Positions 24,818 to 33,535 of a stretch of 59,165 nt of DNA are shown piece after piece. A program made the translations under genes and the position numbers. Every line of letters starts with the position of its first letter. The stretch's first letter is position 1. The notes under the pieces are model-generated. The model was not told the origin of the DNA, made no database searches, and saw only the letters and a list, made by a program, of their open reading frames with translations. The stretch comes from UBA4738 sp002413305. Lineage in GTDB: Bacteria; Actinomycetota; UBA4738. The stretch is from the NCBI GenBank assembly GCA_036847185.1, contig DAIUAM010000020.1, positions 1-59,165 on the forward strand, given 5' to 3'.

Positions 24818-26347
24818 TTACTCCTCGATGCGGGGGAACAGCGATCCCCCGCGCTTCGTCCGGCTTCCCGGTTCGATCAGACCCCACCGCGACGCATCCG
24901 GCAACCGCTGGTCCTCCAGCGGCGTGGTGTAGCCGAGCTGCTCCCACAACCGCTCCGCGCCGTCCGGCATGATGGGCGAGGAGAACAGCGCGATCAGGCG
25001 GAGTGCCTCCAGTGCTTCATACAGCGAATCGGCCAGCTCCTGCCGCCTGGCCGGGTCCTTCGCCAGCATCCATGGGGCCACCTCCACGAGGTAGCGGTTC
25101 GTCTCGCGGACGAACTCGTCGAGCCCCGCTGCCGCCTCGGACAGCACCAGGCCGAGCACACCGGTCTCGAACCGTTTGCTCAGCTCCTCGGCCGGCCCGG
25201 ACAGCCGCCCGAGCCCGTCCCGGTGAGACGGCTCCGGGACCCGACCGTCGAAGTACGACGCCGTCATGGCCAGCACCCGGCTGGCCAGGTTCCCCAGCCC
25301 GTTCGCCAGCTCCGACGTGTAGCGGGCCTGCAGCCCCTCCCACGAGAAGTTGCCGTCCGCGCCGAACTGCACCTCGCGCATCAGGTAGTGGCGGTAGGCG
25401 TCGACCCCGTAGCGCCGCAGGACCTCGTCCGGCGCCACCACGGTGCCCCGGGACTTCGACATCTTCTCGCCGCCGAACGAGAGGAAGCCGTGGGCGAACA
25501 CGTGGGCCGGGAGGGGCAGCCCTGCCGCCATCAGCATGGCCGGCCAGATGACCGCGTGGAACCGGGTGATGTCCTTGCCGATCATGTGGACGTCGGCCGG
25601 CCAGATGCGATCGAACCGTTCGGGTTCGGCCGCGTAGCCGGGCGCCGTGATGTAGTTCAGGAGCGCGTCCACCCACACATAGATCACGTGCTCGGGGTCC
25701 CACGGGACCGGGACGCCCCACATTGCCGCCTGACGGCTGATCGACAGGTCCCGAAGGCCCGACCGGACGAAACTGACCACTTCGTTCCGCCGGATGTCCG
25801 GCCCGATGAAGTCGGGGTGTTCTTCGTACAGCTTCAGCAGGTCGTCCTGGTACTTCGACAGGCGGAAGAAGTAGTTCCGTTCCGTGAGGTACTGGACCGG
25901 GATCTTGTGGATCGGGCACAGGCCGTCCACCAGCTCGGCTTCGCTCTTGAACTCCTCGCAGCTCACGCAGTAAGGCCCCTCGTAGGTGCCCTCGTACACG
26001 TAACCGCGGTCGTGGAGGACCTGAACGAACCGCTGGACGCGTTCGACGTGGCGCTGCTCGGAGGTCCGGATCCAGTCGTCGTTGGAGATCCGAAGCGCTC
26101 GCCACACCTCCTGCCACTCAGGGACCACCTGGTCGGTCCACGCCTGGGGCGTCAGGCCTCGTTCGGCGGCGGCCTTGACCACGTTCTGGCTGTGCTCGTC
26201 GCTGCCGGTCAGGAAGAAGACCTTCTCTCCCCGGAGGCGGTGGTACCGGGCGATGAAGTCGCAGGCCACGATCTCGTACGTGTGCCCGACGTGCGGCACG
26301 TCGTTCACGTAGTAGATGGCGGAGGTGATGTAGAAGGTGTCCTTCAC
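24818..26347 (-). CDS. metG: Methionyl-tRNA synthetase
   Basis: A 509-residue class I synthetase that charges tRNA-Met. HIGH-like signature PHVGHTYE, an insertion with a Cys-pair knuckle (CVSCEEFK, then LCPIH), EHVIYVWVDALLNYITAPG and KMSKSRG. No C-terminal tRNA-binding domain. The start is GTG (VKDTFYITSAIYYVND). TAGAAT lies 9 nt upstream with GGAG between. It is divergent to the EamA gene. Confidence 0.98.
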   Translation of the reverse strand: MKDTFYITSAIYYVNDVPHVGHTYEIVACDFIARYHRLRGEKVFFLTGSDEHSQNVVKAAAERGLTPQAWTDQVVPEWQEVWRALRISNDDWIRTSEQRHVERVQRFVQVLHDRGYVYEGTYEGPYCVSCEEFKSEAELVDGLCPIHKIPVQYLTERNYFFRLSKYQDDLLKLYEEHPDFIGPDIRRNEVVSFVRSGLRDLSISRQAAMWGVPVPWDPEHVIYVWVDALLNYITAPGYAAEPERFDRIWPADVHMIGKDITRFHAVIWPAMLMAAGLPLPAHVFAHGFLSFGGEKMSKSRGTVVAPDEVLRRYGVDAYRHYLMREVQFGADGNFSWEGLQARYTSELANGLGNLASRVLAMTASYFDGRVPEPSHRDGLGRLSGPAEELSKRFETGVLGLVLSEAAAGLDEFVRETNRYLVEVAPWMLAKDPARRQELADSLYEALEALRLIALFSSPIMPDGAERLWEQLGYTTPLEDQRLPDASRWGLIEPGSRTKRGGSLFPRIEE

Positions 26348-26356
26348 GGCTCCGCA

Positions 26357-26406
26357 ATTCTAGGGGTCGGCGTTCTCCCGGGCCGCGTTGCGACGGCTGC
26401 TACCGT
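26357..26406. promoter_or_regulatory. Divergent promoter region metG / EamA transporter
   Basis: Two -10 boxes face outward. TAGAAT on the minus strand (26357-26362) serves metG; TACCGT on the plus strand (26401-26406) lies exactly 6 nt before the ATG of the transporter, indicating a leaderless transcript. -35 boxes are not obvious. Confidence 0.45.
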
Positions 26407-26412
26407 CACCGC

Positions 26413-27354
26413 ATGCCGCGGAGCCTGGGAGGACTTCGGAAGCTGCGGGTCGACCGGGACGTCCTGATCCTGGCCACCCCGGTCCTCTGGGGAGCGTCGT
26501 TCCCGGCCGCGAAGATCGCCCTCCGCTACCTCCCCCCTTTCCCGTTCATGGCCCTGACCCGCACGCTCGGCCTGCTGTCGATCCTGTGTCTGATCCCGTT
26601 CATGCGACGAGCCGAACCCACGCGGCCGGCGTCGATCCGGCAGGTGGTCGTTCCGGGGCTGTGGCTCGGCGCGCTGATCTTCGCCGGGTACACCCTGCAG
26701 ACCGAAGGGCTGGCCAGGACCACGGCCACGAACGCGGGGTTCATCACCGGGCTATACGTCGTCTTCGTGCCGCTGATCGCTGCGCTCGCCTTCCGCCAGC
26801 GGGTGCCCCGCGCGGCCTGGATCGCCGTCCTGATCTCCGTGTGCGGCCTGGGATTGCTGTCGATCCAGAGCTTCTCGTCGATCCGGCTGCACAGCGGCGA
26901 CCTCCTGGTGCTCGGCGGAGCGGTCGCGTGGGCGGGCCACGTGACGATCATCGGACGGATCTCTGCCCGCTACCCCGCGTGGCTCCTGTCGACCGCGCAG
27001 ATGGCGGTCACCGCCGCCTTCCAGTGGCTGGCGGTGATCGGGTCTGGCCTCCACCTGGACACGGTGGGGACGCACGGCGTGTGGGCGTTGCTCCTGGTGA
27101 CCGGGGTGGTCGGCTCGGGCCTGGGGTACACGTTGCAGATCGTCGCCCAGCAGTCGCTGACCTCGACCCGCGCAGTGGTCATCCTGGCCGGCGAGGCGCT
27201 CTTCTCCGCGTTCTTCGCCGCGATCTGGATCGGGGAGCGCCTCTCACCGCATCAGTGGTTCGGCGCGGTCCTGGTCCTGGCCGCGATGGTCTTCAGCGAG
27301 CTCGCCGCGCGGCGCGGGCAGCGCATCCAGATCGAGCCGGCGTCAGTCGAATGA
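26413..27354 (+). CDS. EamA/DMT superfamily transporter
   Basis: A 313-residue protein with about ten membrane helices arranged as two EamA repeats: WGASFPAAKIALRYLPPFPF and GYTLQTEGLARTTATNAGF in the first, LVLGGAVAWAGHVTIIG and SLTSTRAVVILAGEALFSA in the second. Such transporters export or import small metabolites; the substrate cannot be predicted. It overlaps the convergent trpG 3' end by 12 nt, so neither gene can have an intrinsic terminator in between. Confidence 0.88.
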   Translation: MPRSLGGLRKLRVDRDVLILATPVLWGASFPAAKIALRYLPPFPFMALTRTLGLLSILCLIPFMRRAEPTRPASIRQVVVPGLWLGALIFAGYTLQTEGLARTTATNAGFITGLYVVFVPLIAALAFRQRVPRAAWIAVLISVCGLGLLSIQSFSSIRLHSGDLLVLGGAVAWAGHVTIIGRISARYPAWLLSTAQMAVTAAFQWLAVIGSGLHLDTVGTHGVWALLLVTGVVGSGLGYTLQIVAQQSLTSTRAVVILAGEALFSAFFAAIWIGERLSPHQWFGAVLVLAAMVFSELAARRGQRIQIEPASVE

Positions 27355-27924
27355 AGCCGCCGCCAGCCCAAGGAAGTTCTTCACCACCTGTGGGCCGTCG
27401 GGGGTGAGGATCGATTCGGGATGGAACTGCACGCCGTACCTCGGCAGCTCGCGATGCTGGATGGCCATGACCACCCCGTCGTCGGTCTCCGCGGTGACCT
27501 CCAACTCCTCCGGGAGGCCGTCGCGTTCGACGACCAGCGAGTGGTACCGGCCGGCCTCGAAGGGGCTGGCCATGCTGGCGAGGATGCCGGCACCGTCATG
27601 CGTCACGCTTGACGCCTTCCCGTGGACCGGCTCGGGACCACGGCCGACGCGAGCTCCGTACGCCACGCCGAGCGCCTGGTGGCCCAGACACACGCCCAGC
27701 AACGGTGTCGAAGCCGGCAGCGCACGGATCAACGGGATGAAGCAGCCGGCATCCTCCGGCCGCCCCGGTCCCGGGGAGAGGATCACTGCGTCCGGTTCGC
27801 GCGCCACCAGGTCGGCCGGCGCGAACGCGTCCGACCGCACCACGTCGCACTCGAACCCCATCGCCCCGACCAGCTGGACGATGTTGTAGACGAACGAGTC
27901 GTAGTGGTCGACGACCAGGATCAC
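27343..27924 (-). CDS. trpG: Anthranilate/aminodeoxychorismate synthase glutamine amidotransferase subunit
   Basis: A 193-residue class I glutamine amidotransferase supplying ammonia to TrpE. Motifs: VVDHYDSFVYNIVQLVG, ILSPGPGRPEDAG, LLGVCLGHQALGVAYG (nucleophile Cys), RYHSLVVERDGLP, and VQFHPESILTPDG holding the His/Glu of the triad. The GTG start forms a GTGA overlap with the trpE stop, ensuring coupled translation. It is the last gene of the aromatic supraoperon. As in many bacteria it may also serve folate synthesis. Confidence 0.96.
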   Translation of the reverse strand: MILVVDHYDSFVYNIVQLVGAMGFECDVVRSDAFAPADLVAREPDAVILSPGPGRPEDAGCFIPLIRALPASTPLLGVCLGHQALGVAYGARVGRGPEPVHGKASSVTHDGAGILASMASPFEAGRYHSLVVERDGLPEELEVTAETDDGVVMAIQHRELPRYGVQFHPESILTPDGPQVVKNFLGLAAASFD

Positions 27925-29408
27925 GGCTCGAACCTCCCCGTCACGGCAGCAAGGAGCGCCGAGGCCTTCGCCTTCGTCTCCGCCAGCTCCGTCGGCGGGT
28001 CCGAATCGGCCACGATGCCGGCCCCCGCCTGGACGTGCGCCACCCCGTCCGAGACCACGGCCGTGCGGATCGTGATGCAGAAGTCGAGGTCGCCGGCGAA
28101 GGTCAGGTAGCCGACCGCGCCGGCGTACGGTCCGCGGGCGTCGGGCTCCAGTCCGGCGATGATCTCCATGGCTCGGCGTTTCGGGGCGCCGGTCAGCGTC
28201 CCGGCCGGGAACGTGGCCCCCAGGGCGTCCAGCGCGGTGCAGTCGTCCCGCAGCTCGCCCTCCACCGTGCTCACGATGTGCAACACGCGCGAGAAGCGTT
28301 CGACCACCATCAGCTCCGTGGGCCGGACGCTCCCCGGCCGGCACACCCGTCCCAGGTCGTTGCGGGCCAGGTCGACCAGCATCGCGTGCTCGGCGCGCTC
28401 CTTCGGGTCTGCCAGCAGCTCCTCTTCGAGCCGCGCGTCCTCCAATGGATCTCCCGATCGAGGGCGCGTCCCCGCGATGGGACGGCTGGTCACGCGGCGG
28501 CCGTCGACACGGACCAGGGGCTCCGGCGACGAACCGGCCAGCTCCAGGCCCTGGGTACGGACGAAGAACATGTACGGCGCGGGGTTCGTCACCCGGAGCA
28601 GGCGGTAGATCGGGAGCCCGCCCTCGGGCGCACGCGCCTCGAGCCGGCGGGACAGCACACCCTGGAAGATGTCGCCGGCCCGGATGTGCTCCTTCATCGT
28701 CTCCACCCCGGCCAGGAAACGCTCCTCGGACACGTTCGGCAGCGGCTCGGCGCCGGGGAGCGCTTCAGGGGGCGAGGGCTCCAGTGCGTGCGGGATGCGG
28801 ACCCGTTCGGCCAGCTCCTCCAGTGCGGCCACGCCGGCCGCGTACCCCGCCGTCCCCGGCACGTGCGCCACCAGGAACAGCCGCTGCCGCCAGTGGTCGA
28901 ACACGGCCGCCCGGTCGATCAGCAGGAAACGCATGGCCGGCCCCGGCCGGTCGGCGGCACCCCGCGGCACGGGCCCCACGTCGAACAGCTCCGCCGCCTC
29001 GTACGCGAGGTAGCCGACCAGGCCACCGGTGAGCGGTGGGAGCGCGGGCAGCCGGGGGGCGCGGAGGGATGCGGCGATGGCCTTCAGGACGGCCAGCGCG
29101 CCGCCGCCCTGCGTCGTGGCGACCGACAGCTCCCGGGCCACCCGTTCGACCCGCGCTCCGGCGGCGTCGATCTCGATGGTCGCGGCAGGATCGCCGGCCA
29201 CGAACGAATACCGGCCCCACCGTTCGGACCGCTCGACGCTCTCCAACAGGACACCGTCGCCACTGCCGGCCAGTGAGGGGAACAGCCCCACCGGGGTCGA
29301 GACGTCGGCCAGGAGCTCGGTCCACACGGGCACCAGCGGCCAGTCGGCGGCCAGCGCGCCGAACTCCTCCGGCGAGGGGTGGACCGTGAGGCGAGGGCGG
29401 ACGATCAC
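27921..29408 (-). CDS. trpE: Anthranilate synthase component I
   Basis: A 495-residue chorismate-utilising enzyme that, with TrpG, makes anthranilate for tryptophan. The N-terminal regulatory segment carries the Trp-binding motif GVLLESVE and later NPAPYMFFV. Catalytic parts: IRAGDIFQGVLSRRLEA, SRPIAGTRPR, DLARNDLGRVCRPGSV, GTLTGAPKRRAMEIIAG and AGAGIVADSDP. Feedback inhibition by Trp is expected from the LLES motif. GTG start in a GTGA overlap with aroQ; its own stop overlaps trpG. The remaining trp genes are not in the window. Confidence 0.96.
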   Translation of the reverse strand: MIVRPRLTVHPSPEEFGALAADWPLVPVWTELLADVSTPVGLFPSLAGSGDGVLLESVERSERWGRYSFVAGDPAATIEIDAAGARVERVARELSVATTQGGGALAVLKAIAASLRAPRLPALPPLTGGLVGYLAYEAAELFDVGPVPRGAADRPGPAMRFLLIDRAAVFDHWRQRLFLVAHVPGTAGYAAGVAALEELAERVRIPHALEPSPPEALPGAEPLPNVSEERFLAGVETMKEHIRAGDIFQGVLSRRLEARAPEGGLPIYRLLRVTNPAPYMFFVRTQGLELAGSSPEPLVRVDGRRVTSRPIAGTRPRSGDPLEDARLEEELLADPKERAEHAMLVDLARNDLGRVCRPGSVRPTELMVVERFSRVLHIVSTVEGELRDDCTALDALGATFPAGTLTGAPKRRAMEIIAGLEPDARGPYAGAVGYLTFAGDLDFCITIRTAVVSDGVAHVQAGAGIVADSDPPTELAETKAKASALLAAVTGRFEP

Positions 29409-29872
29409 GGCTCGCCCACCGTTCGGGCCTGACGATCCCCCAAGAGGGCACGTAGCGCGTCGAGCGCCAGGACGTAGCTCCGCCATCCGAACCCGGCCAC
29501 CACGCCCGCGCACGCCCCGGCGACCAGGTCGGTGTGCCGGAAGTCCTCGCGGGCGTTCGGGTTGGAAAGGTGGACCTCCACGACCGGGATGGCCACCGCG
29601 GCGACCGCGTCGCGGATAGCCACGCTGGTGTGCGAGTAGCCGGCCGGGTTCATGACGATGCCGTCCGCCCACGTCCGGGCCTCCTGGATCGCCGTCACCA
29701 GCTCGCCCTCGAGGTTCGACTGCCGGCATCGGGCCTCCATGCCCAGCTCGTCCGCGTGGGCGGCGATCCGGCCGTCGATCTCGGCGAGGGACAGCGAACC
29801 GTAGACGTCGGGTTCCCGTTCGCCCAGCAGGTTGAGGTTCGGCCCGTGCAGGACCAGGACACGGAGGCTCAC
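29405..29872 (-). CDS. aroQ: Type II 3-dehydroquinate dehydratase
   Basis: A 155-residue dodecameric-type dehydroquinase for the third step of the shikimate pathway. Motifs: LHGPNLNLLGEREPDVYG (catalytic Tyr region), RQSNLEGELVTAIQEA, GIVMNPAGYSHTSVAIRDAV and EVHLSNPNAREDFRH (catalytic His). GTG start in a GTGA overlap with the aroKB stop. Confidence 0.97.
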   Translation of the reverse strand: MSLRVLVLHGPNLNLLGEREPDVYGSLSLAEIDGRIAAHADELGMEARCRQSNLEGELVTAIQEARTWADGIVMNPAGYSHTSVAIRDAVAAVAIPVVEVHLSNPNAREDFRHTDLVAGACAGVVAGFGWRSYVLALDALRALLGDRQARTVGEP

Positions 29873-31506
29873 GGGGCTCCCTCCAGCACGTCGAGCGCCT
29901 CCCGCGTGTCCACGCCCTCCACCAGTTCGACGCCGCCCGGAACCGGGACGACGAACGCGCCCCGCCCGCCCCGCCGCTTCTTGTCCCCGAGCATCGCCTC
30001 GACCAGTCGCTCCCGCGACAGGCCCGGCGGCGGTGCGACCGGCAGCCCCAGCGCCCCGAGCAACGTGGTGGTCTTCGCCGCCAGGCCCTCCGGCGAGATG
30101 CCGAATCGCTCCCCCAGCCGGGCCGCGGCCACCATCCCGATCGCCACCGCCTCGCCGTGAGGGATGGCGTGGTCGCTGGCCGACTCCAGCGCATGGGCGA
30201 ACGTGTGCCCGAGGTTCAAGGAATGCCGGAGCAGGCGGTCGCGCGGGTCGGCTTCGACGTACGCGGCCTTGATCCGAATTGCCTGTTCCACGACCCACGA
30301 GATGTGTTGCGGCGCATCGATTTCGAGCAATGCGTCGAACCCGAGTGGCGATGCCAGGGCGAGCGCCTTCGCTGCTTCGGCCATGCCGGCGCGGAACGTC
30401 CGCCGCGACAGCGTGGCCAGGACCGACGGGTCGGCGAGCACCAGCGACGGATGGTGGAAGGCGCCGGCGAGGTTCTTCGTCCCGGCGTGATTCAGCGCCA
30501 CCTTGCCGCCGAGGCTCGCGTCGACCATGGCCAGCAGCGTGGTCGGGACGTTCACGCACGCGACCCCTCGCGCGTACGTGGCGGCGGCGAACCCGGCCGC
30601 GTCGAGCGTGGCACCGCCGCCCACCGCCACCACCACGTCGGCCGGTTCGACCCGCTCCGCCCGGAACCGCTCCCAGAGGCCGGCCACGACCTCGAACGAC
30701 TTGGCCGCCTCCCCGGAGGGTAGGGCGCAGCGGGACGCCCGAAGTCCATGTCCGGAGAGCTGCCTCGCCACCTGCTCCGCCAACGCGCCCACCGACGGGT
30801 CGAAGCACACGGCCGCGGCAGCGACGCCGGGGACGAGCTCCCGCAACTGCCGGGCGACCTGGAGCGCCACCCCTTCGCCGACCAGCACCCGAGTTCGGCC
30901 GTCCGGCACCTCGATGTCGATTCGGGCGGGGCCGGAGCCCGCGGCGGTACCGTAGCGGCCGGCCAGTTCGGCGGCCACCTGACCGGGGGAACGGGTCGAG
31001 GTGTCCAGCGCGAGCCCCGCGCGAGCATAGAGCGGGGCACGGTCCTGCAGGATCGCGCCGATCCGATCGGCCGGCGCACTGGCCAGCATCGGCCGGTCGG
31101 CCGCCGGGCCCAGCCGCGCCAGGAGCCGTTCGGCGTCGCACGTCAGGACGGCCACGACGGCGCCGGCGGCGAGCTGTTCGAACTCCGGCCCGCTCAGGAC
31201 GGCACCGCCGCCGGTGGCGATGACCACACCGGACAGCCGCGCGGCGTCGCGCAGAACGTCGCGTTCGAGCGCCCGGAACCCGGGCTCTCCGGTGAGTCGG
31301 AAGAGCTCGTCGATCGAACGCCCGGCGCGGCCCTCCAGTGCCCGGTCCAGGTCGAAGAACGGGAGCCCCAGCCGGTGCGCGGCCAGCGCGCCGGCCACCG
31401 TCTTGCCGGTGCCCATGAACCCCGTGACGACCAGGCGCGGGCGCCCCGGTGGAAGGGGGGGCGCCGGCAGGAACCTCCGGGCCACGGTCGAGACGCCCGT
31501 CCTCAC
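29869..31506 (-). CDS. aroKB: Fused shikimate kinase / 3-dehydroquinate synthase
   Basis: A 545-residue bifunctional protein. Residues about 15-185 are shikimate kinase: Walker A TGFMGTGKTVAG, FFDLDRALEGRAG, ATGGGAVLSG, ADRPMLA. From about 195 on it is AroB, which converts DAHP to dehydroquinate with NAD and a metal: PSGEAAKSFEVV, AVGGGATLDAAGFAAATYAR, VPTTLLAMVDASLGGKVALN, LNLGHTFAHALE, HGEAVAIGM, GDKKRRGGRGAFV. It catalyses steps 5 and 2 of the same pathway. AroK-AroB fusions are known in a few bacteria. GTG start in a GTGA overlap with aroC. Confidence 0.95.
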   Translation of the reverse strand: MRTGVSTVARRFLPAPPLPPGRPRLVVTGFMGTGKTVAGALAAHRLGLPFFDLDRALEGRAGRSIDELFRLTGEPGFRALERDVLRDAARLSGVVIATGGGAVLSGPEFEQLAAGAVVAVLTCDAERLLARLGPAADRPMLASAPADRIGAILQDRAPLYARAGLALDTSTRSPGQVAAELAGRYGTAAGSGPARIDIEVPDGRTRVLVGEGVALQVARQLRELVPGVAAAAVCFDPSVGALAEQVARQLSGHGLRASRCALPSGEAAKSFEVVAGLWERFRAERVEPADVVVAVGGGATLDAAGFAAATYARGVACVNVPTTLLAMVDASLGGKVALNHAGTKNLAGAFHHPSLVLADPSVLATLSRRTFRAGMAEAAKALALASPLGFDALLEIDAPQHISWVVEQAIRIKAAYVEADPRDRLLRHSLNLGHTFAHALESASDHAIPHGEAVAIGMVAAARLGERFGISPEGLAAKTTTLLGALGLPVAPPPGLSRERLVEAMLGDKKRRGGRGAFVVPVPGGVELVEGVDTREALDVLEGAP

Positions 31507-32696
31507 GTCCACGGCGCGCTCTCGGGTTTGCGGTCGATCGAATGTTCGCGGACGGCGTCGCGCGCGGCGAGCATCGCATCCAGCCGGTCGCCGCCGAACC
31601 GTTCGACCAGCGCTTCGGCCAGCGCCCACGCGACCATCGCCTCCCCGACCCCCGCGCCGGCCGGCACCGCACAGACGTCGGAGCGCACGTACGGCGGGTC
31701 GGCCGGCGCACCGGTCTCGAGGTCGACCGACACGAGCGGCGCCCGCACGGACGACAGGGGCTTCATGGCGGCGCGGACCAGGACCGGCCGGCCGTTCGTT
31801 ACCCCGCCTTCCAGCCCACCGGCGTGGTTCGAGGAGCGCGTCAGCCCACCGTCGACGTCGCGGACGATCGGGTCCTGCGCCTCCGTCCCCAGGAGACGGG
31901 TCGAATCGAACGCCGCACCGATCTCGACGCCCTTCACCGCGTGGATCGAGCAGATCGCCTGCGCCAGGCGGCCGTCCAGCTTGCGGTCCCAGTGCACGTA
32001 GCTCCCGAGCCCGGGCGGGGGACGCAGGGCGAAGACGATGAAGGTGCCACCCACCGTCTCGCCGGAAGCGCGGGCCTCGTCGACCGCCCGGCGCATGCGG
32101 AGGGACGCGTCGGGGTCGGGGCACCGCAACGGGTCGTCCTCGGCGTCGGCGGCCAGCCGCTCCAGCGCGTCCTCGTCCAGCGTGTCGAGAGGCGGGATCG
32201 GCGCGGCCACCGCCCAGATCGAGGAGACGAAGCTGCCGATCGTGCAGCCGAACTCGCTCAGGAGCCCGCGGCCGAGCGCGCCCGCCGCCACCCGCGCGGC
32301 CGTCTCCCGCGCGCTCGCCCGCTCCCGCACCAGCCGGAAGTCCTCCAGCCCATACGCGATGGCCCCGGCCAGGTCGGCGTGCCCGGGCCGGGGTGCCGTG
32401 AGCCGCCCCGGGTCGGGGGGTTGGTTCGCGAAGTCGCGGTTCACGATCCGCATCGCCACCGGGGCACCGGTCGTCCGCAGGCCTCCGGTCGAACGGTCCG
32501 GGACCAGGCCGGACGTGACCTCGGCATGATCCCGTTCGATCTTCGTGGACCGCGCTCCGCGCCCGTAACCGCCCTGCCGGCGGATCAGCTGCCGGTCGAT
32601 CTCCTCGGGCGAAACGGGCACGCCGGCCGGCATGCCGTCGACGATCACGGTGAGCTCGGGGCCGTGCGACTCGCCCGCGGTCAGGAAGCGAAGCAT
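31503..32696 (-). CDS. aroC: Chorismate synthase
   Basis: A 397-residue FMN-dependent enzyme for the last shikimate step. Motifs: LRFLTAGESHGPELTVIVDG, RRQGGYGRGARSTKIERD, GLVPDRSTGGLRTTGAPVAM, RPGHADLAGAIAYG, RASARETAARVAAGALGRGL, SSNHAGGLEGGVTNG and MKPLSSVRAP. Length is usual. The ATG shares one base with the aroE stop (TGATG). Confidence 0.98.
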   Translation of the reverse strand: MLRFLTAGESHGPELTVIVDGMPAGVPVSPEEIDRQLIRRQGGYGRGARSTKIERDHAEVTSGLVPDRSTGGLRTTGAPVAMRIVNRDFANQPPDPGRLTAPRPGHADLAGAIAYGLEDFRLVRERASARETAARVAAGALGRGLLSEFGCTIGSFVSSIWAVAAPIPPLDTLDEDALERLAADAEDDPLRCPDPDASLRMRRAVDEARASGETVGGTFIVFALRPPPGLGSYVHWDRKLDGRLAQAICSIHAVKGVEIGAAFDSTRLLGTEAQDPIVRDVDGGLTRSSNHAGGLEGGVTNGRPVLVRAAMKPLSSVRAPLVSVDLETGAPADPPYVRSDVCAVPAGAGVGEAMVAWALAEALVERFGGDRLDAMLAARDAVREHSIDRKPESAPWT

Positions 32697-33535
32697 CAGC
32701 CCACCTCCTGGAGGTCTGGCTCGGCGGGCCCGAGCAGCGCCTGGTAGGCGGATGTCCGCATCACGCCGGCGGGCGCCTCGCGACCGGTCCAGATGGCGAA
32801 GGATCGCAGGCCCTGTTCGATCAGCATCTCGATGCCGGGGACCGTGCGGCATCCCTCGGACTCCGCTCGGCGCAGCAGCAGCGTCCGTCGCGGCCGGTAC
32901 ACCAGGTCGAACACCGTCGCGCCCCGCGGCAGCCGGAGGTCCGAGGGGATCGGCGAGGAGTCCCCGTGCGGCCAGGCGCCCACCGGCGTCGCGTTCACCA
33001 CGAGGTTCGAACCTGAGAGGGCGTCGGAGAGCGGACCGGAGGCGACCCGCAGCTCGCCGGCCAGTCGCGCGGCCGCATCCGGATCGCGCCCCCACACCGT
33101 GACCTCCGCCCCCGCGTCGCGCAGCGAAGCGGCGACGGCCCGTGCCGCGCCGCCGGTCCCCAGCACCAGTGCCCGGGTCCCGTCGATCGGATGGCCCGCC
33201 CGCTCCAGCGCGGCCAGCGCTCCCCGGCCGTCGGTCGAATGGCCGGCCGCGCGCCCGCCGGCGAACGACACCGTGTTCACCGAGCCGGCCGCCTCGGCGG
33301 CCGGCAAGATCTCGTCGAGCAGCTCGCCGATCCGTTCCTTCAGCGGCCGGGTCACGTTGAGTCCGAGCGTGGTGGTTCGAAGCTCCGCGAAAGCTTCGGG
33401 CAGCTCCGCCGGCCTCACCCGGATGGCCACGTAGTCGAGATCCAGCCCGAGGGCGCGGAAGCACGCCCGGTGCATCGCGGGCGACACGCTGTGCCCCACC
33501 GGGTCGCCGATCAACACGACGCGGTTCGCGCTCAC
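32696..33535 (-). CDS. aroE: Shikimate dehydrogenase
   Basis: A 279-residue NADP-dependent enzyme reducing dehydroshikimate. Motifs: LIGDPVGHSVSPAMHRACF (substrate Ser pair), LGLNVTRPLKERI with the catalytic Lys, GHSTDGRGALAAL (the usual Asn before TDG is Ser here), the dinucleotide loop LVLGTGGAARAVAASLRDAG and VVNATPVGAW. GTG start in a GTGA overlap with aroA. Confidence 0.95.
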   Translation of the reverse strand: MSANRVVLIGDPVGHSVSPAMHRACFRALGLDLDYVAIRVRPAELPEAFAELRTTTLGLNVTRPLKERIGELLDEILPAAEAAGSVNTVSFAGGRAAGHSTDGRGALAALERAGHPIDGTRALVLGTGGAARAVAASLRDAGAEVTVWGRDPDAAARLAGELRVASGPLSDALSGSNLVVNATPVGAWPHGDSSPIPSDLRLPRGATVFDLVYRPRRTLLLRRAESEGCRTVPGIEMLIEQGLRSFAIWTGREAPAGVMRTSAYQALLGPAEPDLQEVG

